Source: Pseudogemmobacter hezensis (GTDB lineage: Bacteria; Pseudomonadota; Alphaproteobacteria; Rhodobacterales; Rhodobacteraceae). Taken from it: 64,000 nt of DNA. Both the position numbers and the translations under genes were made by a program. The notes beneath the pieces are model-generated. The model made no database searches. It saw only the letters and a program-made list of their open reading frames with translations, and was not told the DNA's origin. The stretch lies in contig NZ_JABJXT010000011.1 in the NCBI RefSeq assembly GCF_013155295.1, forward strand, positions 92,922 to 156,921. Direction: 5' to 3'. Below are positions 9,027-17,797 of this stretch, piece by piece; position 1 is the stretch's first letter; each line of letters begins with the position of its first letter.

Positions 9027-9911
9027 TCAGTTGCCGCCTTCGATGGCCTCAGACGCGGCATGCTGAATCCATTCTGGCCAGGTCGAGCGGTCTGCGGGCC
9101 AGGATTTCGGCTCTTCATCGCCCTCATTCTTCCAGACCGCGACCGCCTGCTGGCTGTCTTTGTCGATCCACAGCCAGGCCCATTCGCTGAGGCAGGCCAG
9201 CTTGTTGCAGGCATTGCCGCTATAGCCCTGATCGATCAGGTCGCCAGAGCCCATCTGCACCAGAATGCCGGCATATTCGTCCCAGTCGCTGGCACTCATG
9301 CTGGAGGTAAACTCAGCATAGACCGGCGCAAATCCAAGCGCATCGCTGGGATGTTTGCCCGCAAGCCAGGCGAAATCCGCCCAGGTCTGGCCCTCAATCG
9401 GGGCGAAGGCTTTCGGGCCCTGATCCACCAGGCCAGACGCGGGTGTCCAGCTGTAGACCTGGGCGGGAAGGCCCGGATAGGCCCCGGTCTGGAACAGCAG
9501 CTGATCGGGCGAGGCGGTCATCTCGAACCAGCTGCAGCTTTCAATCGGGCCGTCCAGCTTTGGCACGCCATCTGCAAGCGAGATCACAAAGGGCGTGCCG
9601 CCACAGGCATTGCCACCAGAGCCTGCAACCCCGGTGACGACCGTCTGGCCTGCCACCTCGACGGTGCCATCAAGGAAGATCAGCCCGTTGGTCAGGATCG
9701 GTTCACCGTCAACCACAACTGCCTGATCGAAATCCTCGGTCTCGGTGACCGTCACAATGTGGCCGCCGAGATCGACGCTGTCGGGACGGGCGTTTTCGGC
9801 AAATGCCATCATCGGCGTCGAGAGCAAAAGCGCGGCGAGAATGCCGCGCCTTGTGCTGCGCCTTGTGCCGCGCCTTGTGACGGTGGCGATCGCAGGGAGG
9901 GATAGGGTCAT
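9027..9911 (-). CDS. Secreted hypothetical protein
   Basis: A 294-residue protein of unknown function. Residues of about 18-38 (RRGILAALLLSTPMMAFA) form a Sec or Tat-like signal peptide after an Arg-rich stretch that includes a short TRRGTRRSTRRG repeat. The mature part is acidic, rich in aromatic residues, and has four or five Cys (GNACGGTPFV, ESCSWFEM, GNACNKLACLSEWAW), suggesting disulfides in the periplasm. The ATG at 9911 is chosen over one nine codons upstream because GGAGG lies 6 bases before it. Flanked by terminators and a gap, it is transcribed alone. I do not recognise a family with confidence. Confidence 0.75.
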   Translation of the reverse strand: MTLSLPAIATVTRRGTRRSTRRGILAALLLSTPMMAFAENARPDSVDLGGHIVTVTETEDFDQAVVVDGEPILTNGLIFLDGTVEVAGQTVVTGVAGSGGNACGGTPFVISLADGVPKLDGPIESCSWFEMTASPDQLLFQTGAYPGLPAQVYSWTPASGLVDQGPKAFAPIEGQTWADFAWLAGKHPSDALGFAPVYAEFTSSMSASDWDEYAGILVQMGSGDLIDQGYSGNACNKLACLSEWAWLWIDKDSQQAVAVWKNEGDEEPKSWPADRSTWPEWIQHAASEAIEGGN

Positions 9912-10104
9912 GCTGACCTCCTTCAGTGGTTCAGGCACGCGCCTGTGTTCAGAGAGAAATCTGCCGCAAAGCTGCAGGATGCGCCAGCAGGCAAAACCTC
10001 ACCCCTGGGGTGTCCGGCAAAACCCGGCCTGGTCTTAGAGGGCGCAGCGGCCCTTGGTCGCGCCTCAGGGGGGCGGATGGCGCTTTGAGAGTATTTTATG
10101 GGAG

Positions 10105-10126
10105 GGCAGGCCCCGGGGGGCCTGCC
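10105..10126. repeat. GC-rich inverted repeat downstream of glmM
   Basis: GGCAGGCC and GGCCTGCC pair across a 6-base loop 28 bases after glmM (minus strand), preceded by the AT-rich GAGTATTTTATGG. There is no T run on the minus strand, so it may be a weak terminator or an intergenic repeat element. A similar AT tract plus GC hairpin occurs near 43090-43123. Confidence 0.45.
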
Positions 10127-10153
10127 GCGGGGGCCTGCAGCATCCGGCGTCGC

Positions 10154-11527
10154 TTAGCCCGGCTGGTCTGCCACGGCCCCGGCGGCCCCGGCGGCCGCGA
10201 CGCTGGCCGCGATCTCATCGACGACATCGTTCAAAAGCGCCTCATCCACGCATTCCGCCATGACGCGGATCAGCGGCTCGGTGCCGGATTTGCGGATCAG
10301 AATGCGGCCCTTGCCCGCGATCCGGGCCTCATTGGCGGCAATCACCGCTTTGACCTTTGCATCATCCAGCGGCAGGGCACCGTCGGTATAGCGCACATTC
10401 TTCAAAAGCTGCGGCACGGTTTCGAACTGGCGCACCAGCTCGGATGCTTTGCTGCCAGAGCGCACCATTTCCGCCAGGAACTGCAGCGCTGCCGCCAGCC
10501 CGTCGCCGGTGGTGGCGTAATCTGTCATCACGATATGGCCCGATTGCTCGCCGCCCAGGTTGAAGCCGCCCGCCCGCATCCGCTCGACCACATAGCGGTC
10601 GCCGACGGCGGTGCGCTCAAGCCCGATCCCCTGCGAGGTCAGGAAGCGCTCAAGCCCCAGGTTCGACATCACCGTCGCCACCAGCGCGCCCCCGCGCAGC
10701 CGCCCATCTGCCGCCCAGCGGCTGGCCAGCAGCGCCATTATCTGATCGCCATCGGCCACCTGGCCGAATTCATCCAGGATCATCACCCGGTCGGCATCCC
10801 CATCCAGCGCAATCCCCAGATCGGCGCCATGGGCCACCACCGCCGCCGCCGCCGTCCCGGTATGGGTTGATCCGCAGTTGTCGTTGATATTGGTGCCATT
10901 GGGGGTGACGCCCAGCGGGATCACGGTCGCGCCCAACTCCCACAGCACCTCGGGGGCGGCGCGATAGGCGGCCCCATTGGCGCAATCGACCACCACTTTC
11001 AGCCCGTCCAGCCGCAGCCCGGGCGGGAAAGAGGTTTTGACAAATTCCTGATAGCGCCCGCGGCCATCCTCAATCCGTTTGGCGCGGCCGATATTATGGG
11101 CCTGGGCGGGCTGGATCTCGCCCTCGATCATCGCCTCGATCTCGCGCTCGGCCTCATCAGACAGTTTGAACCCGTCGGGGCCGAAGAATTTGATGCCATT
11201 GTCGTGATGCGGATTGTGGCTGGCCGAGATCATCACCCCCAGATCCGCCCGCATCGAGCGGGTCAGAAAGCCCACGCCAGGCGTCGGCACCGGGCCCAGC
11301 AGCAGCACATTCATCCCCGTCGAGGTCAGTCCGGCGGTCAGCGCGTTTTCCAGCATATAGCCCGAAAGGCGGGTGTCCTTGGCGATCACCACCCGATGCG
11401 CATCCGTGCCGTCCCGGCGAAAGTAACGCCCGGCAGCCTCGCCCAGCCGCAGCGCCATTGCCGCAGTCATCGGCCAGCTATTGGCACGGCCCCTGACACC
11501 GTCAGTTCCGAAAAGCTTCTTCGCCAT
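10154..11527 (-). CDS. glmM: Phosphoglucosamine mutase
   Basis: A 457-residue enzyme converting glucosamine-6-phosphate to glucosamine-1-phosphate for UDP-GlcNAc, hence peptidoglycan and LPS. It starts with [11 protein letters not shown], has the active phosphoserine loop [15 protein letters not shown], the metal-binding loop [11 protein letters not shown], the sugar-specificity loop [10 protein letters not shown] and the phosphate loop [14 protein letters not shown], all intact. Usual length. It lies 3 bases after folP in the run folB-folP-glmM, a common alphaproteobacterial order. The Ala/Gly-rich C-terminal tail (about 10 residues) is extra. Confidence 0.97.
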   Translation of the reverse strand: MAKKLFGTDGVRGRANSWPMTAAMALRLGEAAGRYFRRDGTDAHRVVIAKDTRLSGYMLENALTAGLTSTGMNVLLLGPVPTPGVGFLTRSMRADLGVMISASHNPHHDNGIKFFGPDGFKLSDEAEREIEAMIEGEIQPAQAHNIGRAKRIEDGRGRYQEFVKTSFPPGLRLDGLKVVVDCANGAAYRAAPEVLWELGATVIPLGVTPNGTNINDNCGSTHTGTAAAAVVAHGADLGIALDGDADRVMILDEFGQVADGDQIMALLASRWAADGRLRGGALVATVMSNLGLERFLTSQGIGLERTAVGDRYVVERMRAGGFNLGGEQSGHIVMTDYATTGDGLAAALQFLAEMVRSGSKASELVRQFETVPQLLKNVRYTDGALPLDDAKVKAVIAANEARIAGKGRILIRKSGTEPLIRVMAECVDEALLNDVVDEIAASVAAAGAAGAVADQPG

Positions 11528-11530
11528 TGC

Positions 11531-12577
11531 CTATTCCTCGTGGTAATTGCCCTGGATCGCCTGCCAGATCGACAGGGCCTGGCGGGTCTCTCTTGTGTCA
11601 TGAACGCGCAGGATCTGCACGCCACTGGCCGCGCCCTGCAGCGCCACCGCAACCGAGCCGGAAACCCGCTCTGACGCAGTGGCGGCCCCGGTGATCGCGC
11701 CGATAAATTTCTTGCGTGAGGCCCCCAGCAGCAGCGGCAGGCCGAATTCGTGAAAACTGCCCAGGTCCCGCAAAAGCTGCAGGTCATGCGCGGTGGTCTT
11801 GCCAAAGCCGATGCCGGGGTCGAGGATCAGGTTTTCCGGCCGGATCCCGGCGCTCAGCGCGGCCTCAACCCGCTGAAAAAGGTGATCGCGCACCGCCCAG
11901 AGCACATCGTCATAATGGGCGTGTTTTTGCATGGTCTCGGGCGTGGCAACCGAATGCATCAGCACAATCGGGGCCCCCGATTGCGCCGCCAGCGCCGCCA
12001 TATCCGGGTCAAACCGCATGGCCGAAACATCGTTGATGATATTCGCGCCCGCCTGCAGCGCGGCCTCGGCAACGGCGGCCTTGCGGGTGTCGATCGAAAT
12101 CGGCGCGGTGATGCCGGCGGCCCGCAGGGCGGCAATCACCGGCGCGGTGCGGGCGATTTCTTCGGCAACCGGCACCTCAGCCGCGCCTGGCCTGGTGCTT
12201 TCGCCGCCAATATCCAGGATCTCGGCATCGCGCAGCATCTCTTGCGCGCGGGCCAGCGCGGCCTCTGGCAGGTTATGGCGGCCGCCATCGGAAAAGCTGT
12301 CAGGGGTGACGTTCAGAATGCCCATGATGCGCGGCTGGTTAAGGGAAAGCCCGACCAGATCGGCCCGCGCTGCGCTGATCCGCGCAAAGCCCGCCCCGTG
12401 ATGCGCATCGTCGCGCACCTCGGCGGCTGTGCCGTCACGCCCGCTCAGCCGCGCCTCGTTCCACCACAGGTGGCGGCTGCCGCCAAGGCTGCGACGCGGT
12501 GCCGTTTGGGCCGCGCTTGCGCCGCTGCGGGGCAGGGGCTGAAGGATCTGATCGGGGTCAGGCAGGCTGAAGGACAT
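11531..12577 (-). CDS. folP: Dihydropteroate synthase
   Basis: A 348-residue enzyme joining 6-hydroxymethyl-dihydropterin pyrophosphate to p-aminobenzoate in folate synthesis, the target of sulfonamides. Motifs present: IMGILNVTPDSFSDGGRHN (pterin and loop 1), DIGGESTRPGA (loop 2), ISIDTRKAAVAE, NDVSAM, and DPGIGFGKT. The first 80 residues are an N-terminal extension found in Rhodobacterales FolP. The ATG at 12577 is chosen; reading could extend upstream but would enter the end of folB. It is followed directly by glmM. Confidence 0.95.
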   Translation of the reverse strand: MSFSLPDPDQILQPLPRSGASAAQTAPRRSLGGSRHLWWNEARLSGRDGTAAEVRDDAHHGAGFARISAARADLVGLSLNQPRIMGILNVTPDSFSDGGRHNLPEAALARAQEMLRDAEILDIGGESTRPGAAEVPVAEEIARTAPVIAALRAAGITAPISIDTRKAAVAEAALQAGANIINDVSAMRFDPDMAALAAQSGAPIVLMHSVATPETMQKHAHYDDVLWAVRDHLFQRVEAALSAGIRPENLILDPGIGFGKTTAHDLQLLRDLGSFHEFGLPLLLGASRKKFIGAITGAATASERVSGSVAVALQGAASGVQILRVHDTRETRQALSIWQAIQGNYHEE

Positions 12578-12645
12578 ATTTGCTGCAGTTTTGTGCTTTG
12601 TCCGGCGCTTTTGCGACTTTGGCCGGGCCGTGACAAGGGCCGCAA

Positions 12646-13560
12646 TCAGACCTTGCGGGCCGGGATGCGGCTTCCCGCCGGAACTGAAACATCGCCGTGA
12701 AGGATCAGCTCTGCCGCCGCCATTTCCTCGGCCAGCCACAGGGCCAGCGCCACCGCATCACGGCTTTGCGGCCCGTCAACCGCATCCAGCACCAGTTTCG
12801 AGGGCGCCCATACCACCGAGCGGCCGCGCCGGATCGCCCAGTCGATTTCGGTTCGTGAGGAAACCACCACGCAGCGCGGATCGCGGGCGGCCAGCACCCA
12901 GGCGTTTTGCTCAATCGCCAGCAGATCGACGCGGCGCTGCGTCGGGCGGTGCCCTGTCTGCGGCCGCGCCATATCGGGCAGGCCGACCGTGAAGATCACC
13001 GGCACGCCCGGGGCCAGCAGCTGATCGATTCGCGCTGCCAGATCAGGGGCATGGATGGTTTCATTGTCGAGATAGGCGACCCGCGGATGCACCAGGTCAT
13101 CACTGTCGCCATCCTCGCTGCGCAGCGGGATTTCAGCGCGCGAGCGCACGATCTCAACCCCAAGCGCATAGGGGCCGACATCGAGTTTTTCGATGCGGAT
13201 GAAAGCGCGCATCGCCTGGGGCTCGGCCAGAAGACGCTCGGCCAGGTGTTCGGCCAGCGTCTCCAGCAGGTTCAGCCGCCCGGTCGCCAGCTCGGCGGCG
13301 ATTGATTCGGTGATCCGGTCATAAGAGAGGATGCGGTCGACATCATCTTCCAGCGGCTGCGGCGTCGGGCGCACCTCGATCACGATATTGAAACGCAGGC
13401 GCTGTTTATGGCCGCGCTCTTTCTGAAAGGCGCCGATATCGGCCTCGACGATATGGTCGCGCAGGCTGATCCGGTCGCGCGGATCTGCGCCTGCAGAGGC
13501 CTCAGAGCGTTCCTGAGGATGGGCAAAAGCCATTGCGCTGTCGCTGGTCGTCATGGTCAT
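12646..13560 (-). CDS. folB: Dihydroneopterin aldolase with C-terminal extension
   Basis: A 304-residue protein. Residues of about 30-150 match dihydroneopterin aldolase (IVEADIGAFQKERGHKQRLR, LETLAEHLAERLL, IRIEKLDV), the enzyme that splits dihydroneopterin to hydroxymethyl-dihydropterin in folate synthesis. Residues 165-304 form a second domain with VIFTVGLPD, LLAIEQNAWVLAARDPRCVV and VVWAPSKLVLDAV, which looks like a nucleotide- or amino-acid-kinase-like fold but lacks obvious P-loop residues; its role is unknown. Normal FolB is about 120 residues. AGGAGG precedes the ATG at 13560 by 5 bases, which decides the start over an upstream Met. It lies 68 bases before folP. Confidence 0.88.
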   Translation of the reverse strand: MTMTTSDSAMAFAHPQERSEASAGADPRDRISLRDHIVEADIGAFQKERGHKQRLRFNIVIEVRPTPQPLEDDVDRILSYDRITESIAAELATGRLNLLETLAEHLAERLLAEPQAMRAFIRIEKLDVGPYALGVEIVRSRAEIPLRSEDGDSDDLVHPRVAYLDNETIHAPDLAARIDQLLAPGVPVIFTVGLPDMARPQTGHRPTQRRVDLLAIEQNAWVLAARDPRCVVVSSRTEIDWAIRRGRSVVWAPSKLVLDAVDGPQSRDAVALALWLAEEMAAAELILHGDVSVPAGSRIPARKV

Positions 13561-13767
13561 GCGCCCTCCTGCGGGCAAAATGGCCAGGGAAACTGGCACG
13601 CCGCCGGGGCGACATTTGCCCCGCGCCGCGCAACCCCAGGGGGAAAGTGCGGCACGGGTAGCGCATGATTAGCAGCAGCAAAGCCCGATCCCAAGTCATT
13701 AACCGACCTGTCCTGACCGGGAACAGACCGGCGTGCCCTGTCTGGTCTGTCAGGCGGGCCTTTCAGA

Positions 13768-14853
13768 TCAGCCGCGGACGCCGGGCTGACGGTAGAAAAG
13801 ATGCGAGCCGATGGCGGTGGTATGGGCGAATTGCTTCGACCAGGAGGGCCGGACGCCATAGGTGTGGAAATGGGTGGCGCCGGCGGTCAGATTGCGGGGC
13901 GCGCCGCTCAGCATCAGGCTGGCGATCCGGCCTGCAACCTCACGCGGCGTCTTTTCACGCATGGTGGTCGAGGTGCCGTCGCAGGTATAGGAAAACTGGC
14001 AGCCGCCGCTATTGGCCTGACGCACAACGCCGCAGACGCTGGCCGGATAGCGGCCGCTGTCACGCCGGTTCAGGATCACTTCGGCCACCGCGAACTGGCC
14101 CTGCAGGCTTTCGCCGCGCGATTCGAAGTAGATCGCCTCGGTCAGGCATTGCCATTCGCGCCCGCTTTGGGTGATGGGCTGCGCCATCAGCCAGTTCATG
14201 TCATAGCGCAGGGCGGCCTTTTGCAGCCCCTGGGTCTGGCCGCTCTGGCCATTTGTGGGGGCAGAGGCCTGCACGATATTTGCCTCGGCAGCCCCTGCCG
14301 TCGCGGGCTTGCCCAGCAGGGAAAACCCGTTGCGCGTGGTGGTTTTCCTGACCACCCGGCGGATCTTCTTGCCCTCAGGCGTGTCGATGATGGTTTCAGA
14401 GACCACCTCTTCGGTGACCTGAACATTGCCCGAATTCGTGGCCGAGACCTTTGCCGCATTGCGCGACGCGCCGCCTGAGATCAGCGTGCCAGAGGGCTTT
14501 GTGCTGATCACCCGGCTTTTTGCGGCAGGGGCGACCAAAGGCGCGGCGGCATTCGCCACGATTTGCGGGCTGACAATGGCCGCGCCCTGGACGGGCTGCG
14601 CCAGAACCGCACCATTGGGCGCGGCAACCGGCTGGCGGGTGGCCCGGCCAGAGGTGTCATTCTCCAGATCGTTCAGATGCGATTTTTCATTGCCAAGCAG
14701 CTGGCCCATCTGTCCGGCCAGATCAAGCTGCGGCCTGTTCATGTCACTGCGCGTGACCTCTGCATGGGCCGCCATCGGGGCAGCCAGCTGGGTGAGGGCG
14801 ACGGCGGCGGTCACAGCGACAGCTGCCATCACATTCCCTGAGCGTTTCATCAT
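13768..14853 (-). CDS. Cell wall hydrolase, SleB family
   Basis: A 361-residue secreted protein. Residues 1-32 are a signal peptide ending AAPMAAHA. Residues 32-225 are a low-complexity linker. Residues of about 235-355 are the SleB/Hydrolase_2 domain: LTEAIYFESRGESLQGQFAV carries the catalytic Glu, then AEVILNRRDSGRYPASVCGV and GGCQFSYTCDG. SleB-type enzymes act as lytic transglycosylases or amidases on peptidoglycan. The gene is alone, with an upstream gap of about 250 bases. The family call is firm; the cellular occasion (growth, division) is not known. Confidence 0.9.
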   Translation of the reverse strand: MMKRSGNVMAAVAVTAAVALTQLAAPMAAHAEVTRSDMNRPQLDLAGQMGQLLGNEKSHLNDLENDTSGRATRQPVAAPNGAVLAQPVQGAAIVSPQIVANAAAPLVAPAAKSRVISTKPSGTLISGGASRNAAKVSATNSGNVQVTEEVVSETIIDTPEGKKIRRVVRKTTTRNGFSLLGKPATAGAAEANIVQASAPTNGQSGQTQGLQKAALRYDMNWLMAQPITQSGREWQCLTEAIYFESRGESLQGQFAVAEVILNRRDSGRYPASVCGVVRQANSGGCQFSYTCDGTSTTMREKTPREVAGRIASLMLSGAPRNLTAGATHFHTYGVRPSWSKQFAHTTAIGSHLFYRQPGVRG

Positions 14854-15102
14854 CGGGTTCCTGCTCTGTTACCCCAAGGCCTGGATTTCACCAAACTCTG
14901 GTGGCACCAAAAACGCGGCTTTGGCCAAAACTATGGCGCGGGCCGCACAACAAGTGGGTTGAGTAGGCGAATCGTCCGCCTTCGGTCCAGTATTGTTGCC
15001 AAATCGTCACAAGAACTCTGTTGGCGTCGGCGAGAATACGCCGACAGTTCTTAAGAAATACTTTAGCTGCGCGTCACAACCACATGATATTGTGTTTTTA
15101 TT

Positions 15103-17658
15103 TCACCTGGACGCATGTTCCCCAAGGGCCAGATGGGCCGCCGCGAGTCGCGCCATGGGCACGCGATAGGGGCTGCAAGAGACATAATCGAATCCCGCAG
15201 CGCGGCAAAAAGCGATGGAAAGCGGGTCGCCGCCATGCTCGCCGCAGATGGAAAGCCGCAGTTCCTGGCGGGTTTCGCGCCCGCGTTCCGCACCGATCAG
15301 CAGCAATTCGCCCACCCCGTCCTGGTCGAGGATATGGAAGGGATCCTCGGGGAAAACGCCCTGCTGCACATAGGTGTTCATGAACCGCCCGGCATCGTCG
15401 CGCGACAGACCATAGGTCATCTGGGTCAGGTCATTGGTGCCAAAGGACAGGAAGGCCGCGTGCTGCGCGATCTCACCCGCCCGCAGGCAGGCGCGGGGCG
15501 TTTCCACCATCACGCCCAGCCGATAGTCGAAATCGGCGTTTGCCCTGGTGCGCACGGCCGCCGCGACGGCGTCGATGCGGGTTTTGACCAGCTCGACCTC
15601 GCGGGCGGCCGAGACGAGGGGGATCATCACCTCGGGCACGATCACCGCGCCGCGCCGGGCACTTTCGATCGTGGCCTCAAAGATCGCCTGGGCCTGCATG
15701 TCGTAGATCTCGGGCAGCACCACGCCGAGGCGCACGCCGCGCATGCCCAGCATCGGGTTGACCTCGCGCAGCGCCTCGGCACGGCGGGTGACCTCGGAAA
15801 GCGGGCGGTCCAGCGCCTCGGCCAGCTCGCGCAGCCCTTCGCGTGAGGCGGGCAGGAATTCATGCAGGGGCGGATCAAACAGGCGGATGCAGACCGGAAG
15901 CCCCTGCATGATGTTGAAAAGCTGGACGAAATCCTCGCGCTGCATCGGCAGCAGCCGCGACAGCGCCGAGGCGCGGTCGGCCGAGGTATCGGCGAAGATC
16001 ATCTCACGCATGACGGTGAAGCGGTCTTCCTCAAAGAACATATGTTCGGTGCGGCACAGCCCGATGCCCTCGGCGTTGAAATTCCGGGCGGTGGCGGCGT
16101 CCGAGGGGGTGTCGGCATTGGCGCGCACGCCGATGTCGCGGAACTCATCCGCCCAGGTCAGCAGCTGGCGGAAACTGTCGTCCAGCGCAGGGGGCAGCAT
16201 TTCGGCCGCGCCCGCCAGCGCCTCACCGCGCGAGCCGTCGATGGTGATGATATCGCCCTCGCGGAAGATGCGGCCATCGCGGGCGGTCAGTTTGCGGTCC
16301 TTGCCGTCAAGGCGCAGATCGGAGGCGCCGACCACCGCAGGCAGGCCAAGACCGCGGGCGATCACGGCGGCATGGCTGGTCATGCCGCCGCGTTCGGTCA
16401 GGACGGCGGCGGCGGAATGCATGCCGCGGATGTCTTCGGGCGCGGTCTCGCGGCGCACGAGAATACATTGCTCGCCACGTGCGGCAGAGGCCTGGGCGGC
16501 CTCAGAGGTGAAGACCAGGCGGCCCGTTGCGGCCCCGGGCGAGGCGGCGATGCCGGTGGCGATCACGTCGCGGATGCCGCGCGGATCGACCTGATGGTGC
16601 AACAACTCGGACAGCGCGCGCGGCTCGACCCGCAACACCGCCTCGGACTTCGGGATCACCCCATCCTCGGCCAGCGCCACGGCGATTTTCAGCCCGGCGC
16701 GGACAGAGCGCGTCACCCGAATCGCATCAAGCACCGAGAGGCGGCCATCCTCGACGGTGAATTCGATCTGCATTTCCTCGCGCAGTTTGGCGCGGCAGGC
16801 GGCCCCCATGCGGATCAGATCCTGCATGATTTCAGGGGCTTCCTCTTCCAGTGAGGGGCCGCGCGGGTCGCGGGTCAGGTAAAGCGCCTCACGCGCGGCA
16901 AGCGCGTCACGGCCCTGGCTTTGGCCCAGATAGCGGCCGGTGATGCGGTTTTGCCCGGTGACGCTGTCGACGAACTGGATGACGCCAGAGCCGGATATGC
17001 CCTGGCCGATGCCCTGGGCCATTTCCTGGACCACAAGGCCAAGGGCGGCATCCTCTGGCGCCCCTTTGGCCGAGCGCAGCAGGCGGGCCGAGGTGCCCTC
17101 CCACGCCCGCGCCATCGAGCGCAGCACTTCGGAAAGCTGGCGGGCCGGGTCTTCGGGGAATGGCTCGTCGGTCTCATATTCGTAAAGGCGGCGCAGCTCG
17201 CGCAGCGCATCGGGGCCGGGCCGGACATCCTCGAACATATCGGGGTCAAGCCGGGCGACATTGATCGCATAGCCCTGGATGAAGCGGCACCAAAGCGCAT
17301 CGGCGGCCTCGCGGCCATGGGTTTCGCAAAGGGCGGCGTGGCGGGCGGCGTTCAGCCCGATATTGAGGATGGTTGCCGGGCCGCCCCAGTCGGGATTGGC
17401 GGGCGAGGCGCGGACAGAGACCAGCGGGCCTGCGGTCTGGTCGGTGCCGAAATGGGCAAGGATCGCGCTCGCATCAACGGGTTGCCCCTGGGCCAGCGCG
17501 CGGATCGTGGCGGCAGGCAGGGCAACCGATTGTGGCACCGGCAGCTCAAGGCGCACCAGCCGCTGCAGGCATTTCGCCTTCCAGCCATGCGCCTCGGTGG
17601 CGATGGGGGCGGAGGGGGTGATTTCCGAAAAGGCGGTGAGGGTCACTTGTTTCTGCAC
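15103..17658 (-). CDS. Pyruvate phosphate dikinase-like PEP-utilising protein
   Basis: An 851-residue protein laid out like PPDK: N-terminal ATP-grasp part (1-335), phosphohistidine domain (about 380-480, ERGGMTSHAAVIARG with the catalytic His) and C-terminal PEP/pyruvate TIM barrel (about 500-851, with GLCRTEHMFF, GTNDLTQMTYGLSRDDAGRF and CGEHGGDP, the acid/base Cys). The central and C-terminal parts look active. The ATP-binding half is eroded: the usual GKGANLAEM is GWKAKCLQRL, PGMMDT is GGPATI, and the LQTRNGKRT end is LDAIRVTRS. It may not bind ATP normally. The GTG start at 17658 has AGGAG 7 bases upstream. Located after glyS, the usual place of ppdK in this family. Confidence 0.82.
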   Translation of the reverse strand: MQKQVTLTAFSEITPSAPIATEAHGWKAKCLQRLVRLELPVPQSVALPAATIRALAQGQPVDASAILAHFGTDQTAGPLVSVRASPANPDWGGPATILNIGLNAARHAALCETHGREAADALWCRFIQGYAINVARLDPDMFEDVRPGPDALRELRRLYEYETDEPFPEDPARQLSEVLRSMARAWEGTSARLLRSAKGAPEDAALGLVVQEMAQGIGQGISGSGVIQFVDSVTGQNRITGRYLGQSQGRDALAAREALYLTRDPRGPSLEEEAPEIMQDLIRMGAACRAKLREEMQIEFTVEDGRLSVLDAIRVTRSVRAGLKIAVALAEDGVIPKSEAVLRVEPRALSELLHHQVDPRGIRDVIATGIAASPGAATGRLVFTSEAAQASAARGEQCILVRRETAPEDIRGMHSAAAVLTERGGMTSHAAVIARGLGLPAVVGASDLRLDGKDRKLTARDGRIFREGDIITIDGSRGEALAGAAEMLPPALDDSFRQLLTWADEFRDIGVRANADTPSDAATARNFNAEGIGLCRTEHMFFEEDRFTVMREMIFADTSADRASALSRLLPMQREDFVQLFNIMQGLPVCIRLFDPPLHEFLPASREGLRELAEALDRPLSEVTRRAEALREVNPMLGMRGVRLGVVLPEIYDMQAQAIFEATIESARRGAVIVPEVMIPLVSAAREVELVKTRIDAVAAAVRTRANADFDYRLGVMVETPRACLRAGEIAQHAAFLSFGTNDLTQMTYGLSRDDAGRFMNTYVQQGVFPEDPFHILDQDGVGELLLIGAERGRETRQELRLSICGEHGGDPLSIAFCRAAGFDYVSCSPYRVPMARLAAAHLALGEHASR

Positions 17659-17797
17659 TGCAGCACTCCTGGCACGGCTGGCAGAATAGGGCGGATTTTT
17701 TATGGCGCAAGCGCTGTGATGGGCGCGGGGGGCAGTGCCTCCGGCCATATGATCCCGCCCCCCGGCGCGTTTTGCGCATGGGGGGCAGGGGCGGGGC

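Noticed and set aside
11750..12700. Plus-strand open frame opposite folP
   Set aside because: Shadow of folP; no conserved motif.
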